This document shows positions 26,416 to 32,510 of a stretch of 32,510 bases of DNA, piece by piece. The stretch comes from RECO01 sp050485385 (lineage in GTDB: Bacteria > Pseudomonadota > Alphaproteobacteria > Geminicoccales > Geminicoccaceae). The notes beneath the pieces were generated by a model. It did not search any database, was not told the DNA's origin, and worked only from the letters and a program-made list of their open reading frames with translations. Position 1 is the first letter of the stretch, and each line of letters begins with the position of its first letter. The DNA lies in NCBI GenBank assembly GCA_050485385.1, contig JBJHBG010000052.1, positions 1 through 32,510 of the forward strand, read 5' to 3'. A program made the translations under genes and the position numbers.

Positions 26416-27215
26416 TCGTCGACACCCATCTCCACGTCATCGACCCGGCCCGCTATCCGCTGCCGGCCACCCCCACCGGCTATCGGCCGCAGCCGGACGA
26501 CGTGGCGGACGCGGCGATGTTGCTGCGGACCCTCGACGATGCCGGGGTGAATGCCGCCGTGCTGGTGCAGGCGAGCGGCTGGGGCGACGACAACCGCTGG
26601 GTCGTCGAGACCTGCGCCCTCCGACCCGGTCTTTTGCGTGGGATGATCGGCGTCGCACCCGGCCGACCGGCGCCGGATCTGGCTCGGCCCGACATCGCCG
26701 GGCTGCGTCTCAACGCCATCGACGGCGGTGCCGGCGACGGCACCAAGGCGGAACTCGAGCGCCTGCTCGGGCTCGCCGGCGACCACGGCAAGGTGGCGCA
26801 ACTGCTGGCGACGCCGGAGCTCCTCGCCGCCGCCGCACCGCTGCTGAAGGCAGCGCCATGCGCCGTCCTGCTCGATCACCTGGCCGGGCTCTGGGGACCG
26901 TTCGCGCGCAACGAGGCGGCGGTCGCGACGGTGCTCGACCTCGCCGCCGCCGAGCACATCCATCTCAAGCTCTCGGCACCCTTCCGCGCCACACCGGGCG
27001 ATTGGGGAGTGGCGACCGCGCTCGCTCGCCGACTGCTCGACGCCTTCGGCCCGGAGCGCTGCGTCTGGGGCTCCGACTGGCCCTTCATCAAACTGCGGGA
27101 CCCCTCGCGGCCGACCTATGCCGCCGCGCTCGCTTGGGGCCGCGAGGTCGCGGGCGACGCCGCCGACGCCGTGTTCGGCACGACGCCCGTCCGGCTGTTC
27201 GGCTTCGCCGCCTGA
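26412..27215 (+). CDS. amidohydrolase-superfamily lactonase (COG3618 type)
   Basis: A 267-residue TIM-barrel hydrolase. The metal motif DTHLHV lies at residues 4-9, LRLNAIDGG follows at mid-barrel, the conserved LLDHLAGLWG carries the fifth-strand ligand, KLSAPFR marks the sixth strand and GSDWPF supplies the final aspartate. COG3618 members open sugar-acid and muconate-type lactones (L-fuconolactonase, galactarolactone isomerase, sulfomuconolactone hydrolase). The ATG overlaps the stop of the LacI-like gene. In this setting it probably hydrolyses a lactone ahead of the enolase-superfamily and UxaA steps. It ends FAA-stop inside a large inverted repeat shared with the convergent cysA gene. 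Confidence 0.85.
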   Translation: MIVDTHLHVIDPARYPLPATPTGYRPQPDDVADAAMLLRTLDDAGVNAAVLVQASGWGDDNRWVVETCALRPGLLRGMIGVAPGRPAPDLARPDIAGLRLNAIDGGAGDGTKAELERLLGLAGDHGKVAQLLATPELLAAAAPLLKAAPCAVLLDHLAGLWGPFARNEAAVATVLDLAAAEHIHLKLSAPFRATPGDWGVATALARRLLDAFGPERCVWGSDWPFIKLRDPSRPTYAAALAWGREVAGDAADAVFGTTPVRLFGFAA

Positions 27216-27241
27216 GCGGCGCTCGGGCTCAGGCGGCGAAG
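27203..27241. terminator. bidirectional 15-pair hairpin spanning both stop codons of convergent genes
   Basis: CTTCGCCGCCTGAGC (27203-27217) is the exact reverse complement of GCTCAGGCGGCGAAG (27227-27241), with a 9-base loop. Each arm encodes the last residues Phe-Ala-Ala-stop of its own gene, so the two genes end as mirror images. The stem is very stable; no T-run follows on either strand. Confidence 0.65.
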
Positions 27242-28296
27242 GCGCGGAGGCGGAGGGGTAGGACGGCGACGCGGTCGCCCCGATCCAGCCCGCGCTGGGC
27301 CAGCAAGGCCCGCGGCAACTCGGCCTCGTAGACCTGGGGCGGCTGGGCGTCGTCGACCAACTCGACCCGAATCGAACCGCCATGGGCGGTCAGATGGCGG
27401 ATGGTGAGCTCGGCGACGGCGCCGGCCGTGCCCGCGGGGTGGAGGTCCAACTCGTGCGGGCGGACATAGGCGATGCCGCGACCGTTGGCGACGCCCTCGA
27501 GTCCCGCCGCGCGCGCGTCCAACTCGGCCCCACCGATCCGCAACCGGCCGCGCTCGACGGTGCAGGCGAAACGGTTGGCCTGACCCAGGAACTCGTAGAC
27601 GAAGGGGCTCTCGGGAGCGTCGTGCAGCGCCAAGGGCGTGCCCGCCTGCTCGATCCGGCCCCGGTGCATCACCACGACACGGTCGGCGACCTCCAGGGCT
27701 TCGGTCTGGTCGTGGGTCACGAACAGGCTGGTGACGTGCACCTCGTCGTGCAGCAGGCGCAACCAGCGGCGCAGCTCCTTGCGCACCGTGGCGTCGAGCG
27801 CGCCGAAGGGCTCGTCGAGCAACAGCACCTGCGGCTCGATGGCGAGCGCGCGGGCCAGCGCCACCCGCTGCCGCTGGCCGCCCGAAAGCTGCGCCGGATA
27901 GCGGTCGGCGAGGTGGCCGAGCTGGACGAGGTCCAACAGACGTCGCACCCGTGCCCGCCGCTCGGCGGCGGCCGGCCGCCGGTCGCGCTTCATCACGCGA
28001 AGCCCGAAGTCGACGTTGGCTGCCACGGTCATGTGACGGAACAGCGCGTAGTTCTGGAAGACGAAGCCGACGCGGCGCTCGCGCGGACCGAGCTCGGTCG
28101 CGTCCCGGCCACCGAACAGCACCCGTCCCTCGTCCGGGAAGTCGAGACCGGCGATCATGCGGAGCAGCGTCGTCTTGCCCGAGCCCGACGGTCCGAGCAA
28201 GGCCGTCAGCTCGCCGGCCGGAATACTGAGCGACAGGTCGTCGACGGCGGCGAAGCTGCCGAAGCGGCGGGTCACGCCCTGGACGTCGATCTGCAT
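27229..28296 (-). CDS. cysA: sulfate/thiosulfate ABC transporter ATP-binding protein
   Basis: A 355-residue ABC ATPase that powers sulfate import. Walker A is LLGPSGSGKTTLL near residue 40, the Q-loop is VFQNYALFRHMTV, the signature is LSGGQRQRVALARAL, Walker B is VLLLDEPFGALD and the switch histidine is in FVTHDQTEA. The C-terminal regulatory part contains VRPHELDL, typical of CysA. Family length is about 350. It is last in a four-gene operon after cysW, 4 bases away. The C-terminus lies in the inverted repeat shared with the lactonase gene. Confidence 0.95.
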   Translation of the reverse strand: MQIDVQGVTRRFGSFAAVDDLSLSIPAGELTALLGPSGSGKTTLLRMIAGLDFPDEGRVLFGGRDATELGPRERRVGFVFQNYALFRHMTVAANVDFGLRVMKRDRRPAAAERRARVRRLLDLVQLGHLADRYPAQLSGGQRQRVALARALAIEPQVLLLDEPFGALDATVRKELRRWLRLLHDEVHVTSLFVTHDQTEALEVADRVVVMHRGRIEQAGTPLALHDAPESPFVYEFLGQANRFACTVERGRLRIGGAELDARAAGLEGVANGRGIAYVRPHELDLHPAGTAGAVAELTIRHLTAHGGSIRVELVDDAQPPQVYEAELPRALLAQRGLDRGDRVAVLPLRLRAFAA

Positions 28297-28300
28297 CGGC

Positions 28301-29119
28301 TCAGCTCCGGGTTCTGGCTTCGAGGGCGAGCTTGGCGGCGAGCGTGACCAGGGCCAGCACGGCGAGGGTCGACGCGGCAGCGAAGGCGCCCGCGGTGTTG
28401 AGGTCGTTGAACAAAAGCTCGACCTGCAAGGGCAGCGTGTTGGTCTGGCCGCGGATGTTGCCGGAGACGACCGACACGGCGCCGAACTCGCCCATCACCC
28501 GCGCATTGCACAGGATCGCGCCGTAGAGCAGCGCCCAGCGGATGTTGGGCAGGGTGACGAGGAGGAACGTCTGCCACCCGCTCGCGCCGAGGGTGATGGC
28601 GGCTTCCTCGTCCTCACTGCCCTGCGCCTGCATCAAGGGGATCAACTCGCGGGCGACGAAGGGTGCGGTAACGAACAGACTGACGAGGAAGATCGCCCAG
28701 AGGGTGAACATCACCTGGATGTCGTGGGCCATGAGGAACGGCCCGAGCAGGCCCTGCGCCCCGTAGAGGAAGAGGTAGATGACGCCGGCCACGATGGGCG
28801 AGACCGAGAACGGGATCTCGATCAGCGTCACCAGCAGCCGGCGGCCGACGAAGCGGTAGCGGGTGACGAGCCAGGCGGCGGCGATGCCGAAGACGACGTT
28901 GATCGGCACCACCACCAACGCCGTGAGCACCGTGAGCCCGATCGCGTGGCGCGTCGCCGGCTCGGTGACGTGGCGGAGATAGACGTCGAGCCCCGCCCCG
29001 AATGCCTGGACGAAGATCAAGACCAGGGGTGCCAGCAGGAACAGCGCGGACAGCGTCAGCGCGAGGCCGACGAGCAGCGTTCCGCCCCGGTCGTGGCGGG
29101 CTCTAGTCGCGGTCGGCAT
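28301..29119 (-). CDS. cysW: sulfate ABC transporter permease CysW
   Basis: A 272-residue inner-membrane permease with about six membrane segments. The CysW type is shown by VYLRHVTEPATRHAIGLTV, the segment LIEIPFSVSPIVAGVIYLFLYG, and the ATPase-coupling loop EEAAITLGASGWQTFLLVTLPNIRWALLYG, followed by NARVMGEFGAVSVVSGNIRG. It pairs with CysT to form the sulfate channel. Its start lies 17 bases inside the 3' end of cysT in another frame, so translation is coupled. Confidence 0.94.
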   Translation of the reverse strand: MPTATRARHDRGGTLLVGLALTLSALFLLAPLVLIFVQAFGAGLDVYLRHVTEPATRHAIGLTVLTALVVVPINVVFGIAAAWLVTRYRFVGRRLLVTLIEIPFSVSPIVAGVIYLFLYGAQGLLGPFLMAHDIQVMFTLWAIFLVSLFVTAPFVARELIPLMQAQGSEDEEAAITLGASGWQTFLLVTLPNIRWALLYGAILCNARVMGEFGAVSVVSGNIRGQTNTLPLQVELLFNDLNTAGAFAAASTLAVLALVTLAAKLALEARTRS

Positions 29120-30002
29120 GGCGGAGCTGCCAGGATTGGAGGAGGTTGGTGAGGAAGAGGAGCACGAAGGCCGCAGCCAGCAGCACCGTGGCGAGGGCCG
29201 CTGCCGCCGGATAGTCGAACTCGTCGAGGCGGATGTAGACGAGCAGCGAGGTGACTTCGGTGCGGAACGGCAGGTTGCCGGCGATGAAGACGATGGCGCC
29301 GAACTCGCCGAGACTGCGGGCGAAGGCCAAGGCGCAGCCGGCGGTGAAGGCCGGCAGGATCATCGGCCAGACGACGAGGCGGAAGGTCTGCCACGGGCTG
29401 GCGCCGAGCGTCGCCGCCGCTTCCTCCAACTCGCCCTGCATGTCCTCCAGGACCGGCTGCACCGTACGCACGACGAAGGGCACGCTGGTGAAGGCCATGG
29501 CAAGCGCGATGCCGAGCGGCGCGTAGGCAACCTGGATGCCGAGCGGTGCGAGGACGCCGCCGAACCAGCCGTTGCGGTCGAACAGGGTGACCAGCGCCAG
29601 GCCCGCCACCGCCGTCGGCAGGGCGAAGGGCAGATCGACCAGGGCATCCAGCACGCGCCGGCCCGGAAAGTCGTGGCGCACCAGCACCCAGGCGAGCAGC
29701 AGGCCGAAGACGGCGTTGAACGCCGTCGCCATGGCCGCCGTGGTCAGGGTGATGCGGTAGGTGGCAAGGGCGCGCGGCGAAGTCGCAAGGCGCCAGAAAT
29801 CCTCCCAGCCGAGGCTCGCCGTCTTCAACAGCATGGCGGCGAGCGGCAGGGCAACGATCAGCGTCAGGTAGAACAGGGTAATGCCGAGCGTCAGGCCGAA
29901 GCCCGGCAGCACCCGCTGTCGGCGGAACGCGAGCGAGGCGCCGGCAAAGCCCGAGGGGCGCGCCGCACCGACGCGCCCCTCCGTCAGAACGCGCGCGTTC
30001 AC
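29103..30002 (-). CDS. cysT: sulfate ABC transporter permease CysT (CysU)
   Basis: A 299-residue permease with about six membrane segments and a 30-residue cytosolic lead. CysT marks are LPGFGLTLGITLFYLTLIVALPLAAM, LVDLPFALPTAVAGLALVTLF, the coupling loop EEAAATLGASPWQTFRLVVWPMILPAF and ARSLGEFGAIVFIAGNLPF. It forms the membrane channel with CysW. Its ATG overlaps the stop of the binding-protein gene (ATGA) and its 3' end overlaps cysW by 17 bases. Confidence 0.94.
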   Translation of the reverse strand: MNARVLTEGRVGAARPSGFAGASLAFRRQRVLPGFGLTLGITLFYLTLIVALPLAAMLLKTASLGWEDFWRLATSPRALATYRITLTTAAMATAFNAVFGLLLAWVLVRHDFPGRRVLDALVDLPFALPTAVAGLALVTLFDRNGWFGGVLAPLGIQVAYAPLGIALAMAFTSVPFVVRTVQPVLEDMQGELEEAAATLGASPWQTFRLVVWPMILPAFTAGCALAFARSLGEFGAIVFIAGNLPFRTEVTSLLVYIRLDEFDYPAAAALATVLLAAAFVLLFLTNLLQSWQLRHADRD

Positions 30003-31003
30003 TGGCCGACGAAGACCTGATCGAGGATGCCGTCGCTGGCGAAGTGCAGCCGGCTCACCTCGTCCCAGCCGCCGAACACGTCCTCCACGGTGACGAGGCG
30101 CACGTCGGGAAAGCGGTCCGCGAAGCGCGCGCTCACCTCGGGGTCGTGGACGCGATGGTTGCGGCCGGCGGCGATGGCCTGACCTTCGGCCGTGTAGAGG
30201 AAGTCGAGATAGGCCTCGGCGAGCGCCCTCGAGCCGCGCCGGTCGACCACGGCGTCGACCACGGCGACGGGGAACTCGGCCAACAGGCTCAGGCTCGGCA
30301 CCACCGCCTCGAGGCCCGCCTCGGCGAACTCCGCGCGGATCGACAAGACCTCGGCCTCGAAGGTGATCAGCACGTCGCCGATCTCGCGCTCGACGAAGGT
30401 GAGCGTGGCGGCCCGGCCGCCGGTGTCGAACACCGGCACGTTCTGGAAGATGCGGCCGACGAAGTCGCGCACCGCCGCCTCGTCGCCGTCGAACGCCTCG
30501 AGCCCGTAGGCCCAGGCGGCAAGGTAGGTGTAGCGCGCATTGCCCGAGGTCTTGGGATTGGGAAACACCACCGCCACGTCGTCGCGGGCGAGGTCGGACC
30601 AGTCCTGGATGTCCTTCGGATTGCCCGCGCGCACCAGAAAGGCCGGCAGGGAATAGAAGGGCGAGGCATTGTTCGGCAGCCGGTCCTGCCAGTCGGCGGC
30701 GACCAGATTGCCGCGGTCGTGCAGGAGCTGCACGTCGGTGAACTGGTTGAACGTCACCACGTCGGCCGGCAGACCTTCGAGGATGGCGCGAGCCTGACGC
30801 GACGTGCCGGCGTGCGACTGGTCGATGCTGACCGTCCGTCCCGTCTCGGCGGCGTAGGCGGGCACGAACGCGGCATTCACCTCGGCGAACAGCTCGCGGG
30901 CAATGTCGTAGGAGACGTTGAGGATGGTGTCCGGGCCGTCGGCGAGGGTGGGAGTTGCGGCGAGCGCGACACCGAGAGCGGCGGCAGCGAGCGTGGAGCG
31001 CAT
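29999..31003 (-). CDS. periplasmic sulfate-binding protein
   Basis: A 334-residue binding protein with a signal peptide (MRSTLAAAALGVALAATPTLA, cleaved before DGPD). Mature marks of the Sbp/CysP family are LNVSYDIARELFAEVNAAF, the sulfate-loop stretch SIDQSHAGTSRQARAILEGLPADVV, FPNPKTSGNARYTYLAAWAYG, GGRAATLTFVEREIGDVLITFEAE and ALAEAYLDFLYTAEGQ. The family brings sulfate or thiosulfate to CysTWA; I cannot separate Sbp from CysP here, so I give no symbol. I chose the ATG at 31003, with GAAGGA upstream; the frame extends 34 codons further without a signal-peptide fit. It heads the operon. Confidence 0.92.
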   Translation of the reverse strand: MRSTLAAAALGVALAATPTLADGPDTILNVSYDIARELFAEVNAAFVPAYAAETGRTVSIDQSHAGTSRQARAILEGLPADVVTFNQFTDVQLLHDRGNLVAADWQDRLPNNASPFYSLPAFLVRAGNPKDIQDWSDLARDDVAVVFPNPKTSGNARYTYLAAWAYGLEAFDGDEAAVRDFVGRIFQNVPVFDTGGRAATLTFVEREIGDVLITFEAEVLSIRAEFAEAGLEAVVPSLSLLAEFPVAVVDAVVDRRGSRALAEAYLDFLYTAEGQAIAAGRNHRVHDPEVSARFADRFPDVRLVTVEDVFGGWDEVSRLHFASDGILDQVFVGQ

Positions 31004-31020
31004 GTCGGGTTCCTTCGACG

Positions 31021-31039
31021 CGTGGCCTCGAACGCCACG
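31021..31039 (-). repeat. short inverted repeat in the leader of the sulfate operon
   Basis: CGTGGC and GCCACG pair around a 7-base loop, 17 bases before the sulfate-binding protein start. In the transcript it forms a 6-pair hairpin just upstream of the ribosome site GAAGGA. It could tune translation. I see no match to a known sulfur riboswitch, and the evidence is weak. Confidence 0.25.
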
Positions 31040-31040
31040 T

Positions 31041-31055
31041 TGATGCACTGCATCA
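31041..31055. promoter_or_regulatory. candidate operator palindrome upstream of the sulfate operon
   Basis: TGATGCA-C-TGCATCA is a perfect 7-base inverted repeat around one base, 37 bases before the binding-protein start and in the only promoter-sized gap of the operon. It does not have the T-N11-A form expected for CysB-type regulators, so the bound protein is unknown. A nearby A/T-rich stretch (31083-31103) may form part of the promoter. Confidence 0.45.
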
Positions 31056-31171
31056 TGCGCTCGCGCACAATTCACCGAAAGAGCGTGTATTTTCTTTTTT
31101 GCCACCTTCCGCAGTTGGCTTTTGTCGTGCGGACGGCCGCGGCGAGCACGTCCGTTTCGTGGGCGCCGGGC

Positions 31172-31777
31172 CTACCACATCGAGCCGGCCGCGCGTGCCG
31201 GCCAGGCGGCATCGTAGGCGGCGCCGTCGATGCCGCCGTCGGTGATCTCGCGCAGCATCTCGCCGATGCTCGGCAGCCCAACCGAGCGGTCCTCGCCGGA
31301 CCAGAGCTTGGCGCGCATCAGCGCCCTGGCGCACTGCGGATAGACCTCGGCAACGTCGACGACCACCACCGTCTGTGGCTCGCGGTCGTCGCGCCGGAAC
31401 CGCGCGCGCAGGCCGGCATCGGCGGTCACCCGCCCGCGCCCGTTCACCCGCAGCACGACATTGGAGCCTTCGACGAAGAACATCAGCGAAACGCGGCCGT
31501 CGACCACCACGTTGCGCAGGCTGTCCAACCGCTGGTTGCCGCGCCAGTCGGGCAGAGCCAAGTGGCCGGCATCGAGGATCGCCACGACCGGGCCGTCGTC
31601 GCCGCGCGGGCTGGCATCGGTGCCGGCGGGGCCGACGGTCGAGAGGATGCAGAAGCGCGACCGCTCGACGAATGCGGCGTAGGCGCGCGTCAGCCGTGGC
31701 GCCACCTTGACGACCGCCGCCTCGCTGGGCGTGCCGTAGTGCTGCTCCAGCACGTCGATGCTGTCGATGAAGTCCAT
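31172..31777 (-). CDS. pyridoxamine 5'-phosphate oxidase-family flavoprotein (MSMEG_1061-like)
   Basis: A 201-residue PPOX-class split-barrel protein. The FMN-type motifs are FVERSRFCILSTVGPAGTDASPRGDDG, then LALPDWRGNQRLDSLRNVVVDGRVSLMFFVEG and LRVNGRGRVTADAGL. The C-terminal part (CARALMRAKLW) also fits this subfamily, which is annotated as FMN-dependent but whose substrate is unknown; it is not the vitamin B6 enzyme PdxH. The ATG at 31777 begins MDFIDSIDVLEQHYG; the frame continues upstream only as antisense of the ABC exporter gene. It is divergent from that gene and upstream of the sulfate operon on the same strand. Confidence 0.85.
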   Translation of the reverse strand: MDFIDSIDVLEQHYGTPSEAAVVKVAPRLTRAYAAFVERSRFCILSTVGPAGTDASPRGDDGPVVAILDAGHLALPDWRGNQRLDSLRNVVVDGRVSLMFFVEGSNVVLRVNGRGRVTADAGLRARFRRDDREPQTVVVVDVAEVYPQCARALMRAKLWSGEDRSVGLPSIGEMLREITDGGIDGAAYDAAWPARAAGSMW

Positions 31778-31843
31778 GGTCTCGTCCCCGCCGTTTCGGC
31801 CCTGAATAGCGCGGCTGGCCCTGCCCTGCACGCACCGAAGCCA

Positions 31844-31862
31844 TCTGCCCACTGGCGGCAGA
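31844..31862. promoter_or_regulatory. inverted repeat in the divergent promoter region
   Basis: TCTGCC and GGCAGA form a 6-base inverted repeat with a 7-base spacer, in the 165-base gap between the PPOX gene and the ABC exporter gene. It could be an operator for a dimeric regulator. The arms are short, so chance occurrence in GC-rich DNA is quite possible. Confidence 0.25.
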
Positions 31863-31942
31863 CCGGCGGGAAAGCTAGAGGTCTGGCCGACGCCTGCGGT
31901 GCTGCCGGCATCCCGCACCTGTCGCCTCGAGGACGGCCCCCC

Positions 31943-32510
31943 ATGTTGCGCGCCTTCGCCGCCTACTACGCGCCGCACAAGCGGCTGTTCTTGATCGACT
32001 TCGGGTGCGCGGTGCTGTCCGGACTGCTGGCGCTCGGCTTCCCCTTGGCGGTGCGGGCGTTCGTCGACCGGCTGTTGCCGGAAGGCAATTGGGTGCTCAT
32101 CCTGCTCGCCGCCGCGGGCCTGTTGCTCGTCTACCTGCTCAACACGGCCCTCATGGCCATCGTCGCCTATTGGGGCCACGTGCTCGGCATTGCCATCGAG
32201 ACCGAGATGCGCAGGAAGGCGTTCGACCACCTGCAATGCCTCTCGCACCGCTTCTTCGACGGCCAGAAGACGGGCCACCTCGTCGGTCGGCTGACCAAGG
32301 ATTTGGAGGAGATCGGCGAGGTGGCCCATCACGGGCCGGAGGACGTGTTCGTCGCGGTCATGACCTTTCTCGGCGCGTTGGCACTGATGGTCTGGGTGCA
32401 TCCGCAACTGGCGATGGTCGCCGCCTGCATCGCCCCCCTCGTCGTCTGGCTGGTGGTCGGCTATGGCGGGCGCCTCACCGCCAATTGGGAGGCACAGTTC
32501 GAGCGGGTCG
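31943..32510 (+). CDS. ABC exporter, N-terminal membrane domain (3' end outside window)
   Basis: The frame is open from the ATG at 31943 to the window edge, giving 189 residues. It has the ABC type 1 exporter membrane domain: AAYYAPHKRLFLIDFGCAVLSGLLALGFPLAVRAFVDRLLP (read across residues 6-46), a second pair of membrane helices, the intracellular helix IAIETEMRRKAFDHLQCLSHRFFDGQKTGHLVGRLTKDLEEIGEV in pieces, and a further segment FVAVMTFLGALALMVWV. This is the MsbA/ABCB-like half-transporter layout, normally about 580 residues with a C-terminal ATPase that lies beyond the window. GAGGA is 9 bases before the start. The substrate (lipid, drug or peptide) cannot be told. Confidence 0.88.
   Translation, partial: MLRAFAAYYAPHKRLFLIDFGCAVLSGLLALGFPLAVRAFVDRLLPEGNWVLILLAAAGLLLVYLLNTALMAIVAYWGHVLGIAIETEMRRKAFDHLQCLSHRFFDGQKTGHLVGRLTKDLEEIGEVAHHGPEDVFVAVMTFLGALALMVWVHPQLAMVAACIAPLVVWLVVGYGGRLTANWEAQFERV

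Noticed and set aside
24078..27215. A 1045-codon open frame on the + strand
   Set aside because: It runs through lysR, the UxaA large subunit, the LacI-like gene and the lactonase in another frame, is extremely Arg/Pro-rich and shows no domain. It is a GC-rich shadow.
31004..31171. Possible SAM-type riboswitch before the sulfate operon
   Set aside because: Only a 6-pair hairpin and a palindrome are seen; the conserved core of SAM-I or SAM-II elements is not.

Overview
The window is GC-rich (roughly 70% G+C by eye), almost fully coding DNA with short intergenic gaps, many 4-base stop/start overlaps and frequent GTG/TTG starts. Gene content (tripartite tricarboxylate transporter, Bug-type binding protein, HutF, a UvrA with the CPVSG zinc-finger variant, an imperfect GAAC-N7-GAAC LexA-type site) suggests an alphaproteobacterium, perhaps near Rhodospirillales/Geminicoccales. 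That placement is inference. I see no tRNA, rRNA, CRISPR array, insertion sequence or phage gene.

Layout. 1-2626: 3' end of hutF (histidine degradation), an EamA exporter and a formamidase/acetamidase, all on the + strand. 2633-3900 (minus): an SbtA-type bicarbonate transporter with a small PII-like partner. 3978-5664 (minus): a broken M20 amidohydrolase downstream of an acyl-CoA-dehydrogenase-fold protein that lacks both usual catalytic glutamates and resembles 3-sulfinopropionyl-CoA desulfinase. 5789-9589: a DUF3108 exported protein divergent from uvrA, with a candidate LexA site between them. 9605-14099 (minus): an orphan amino-acid-type binding protein, a large beta-helix membrane protein with a small Gly-rich exported partner, and an aromatic amino acid decarboxylase. 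14192-17229 (+): panC, a small membrane protein, a DinB-fold protein and a TIM-barrel protein of unknown function.

17186-27215 looks like one catabolic island: an enolase-superfamily enzyme, a separate UxaA N-terminal (SAF) subunit, a cytosolic sulfatase co-transcribed with tctC-tctB-tctA, a divergent LysR regulator translationally coupled to the UxaA large subunit, a LacI-like ligand-binding protein without its DNA-binding domain, and a COG3618-type lactonase. The parts fit uptake and dehydration of a sugar acid or other hydroxy acid. The split UxaA pair with a TTT transporter also recalls (R)-sulfolactate sulfo-lyase (SuyAB) loci, and the sulfatase suggests an organosulfate substrate. The substrate cannot be read from sequence.

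27229-31003 (minus) is a complete sulfate ABC transporter operon (binding protein-cysT-cysW-cysA). It is followed by a PPOX-type flavoprotein and the 5' end of an ABC exporter gene running off the window. Sulfur handling recurs across the window: desulfinase-like enzyme, sulfatase, possible sulfo-lyase and sulfate importer. I treat this as a hypothesis.
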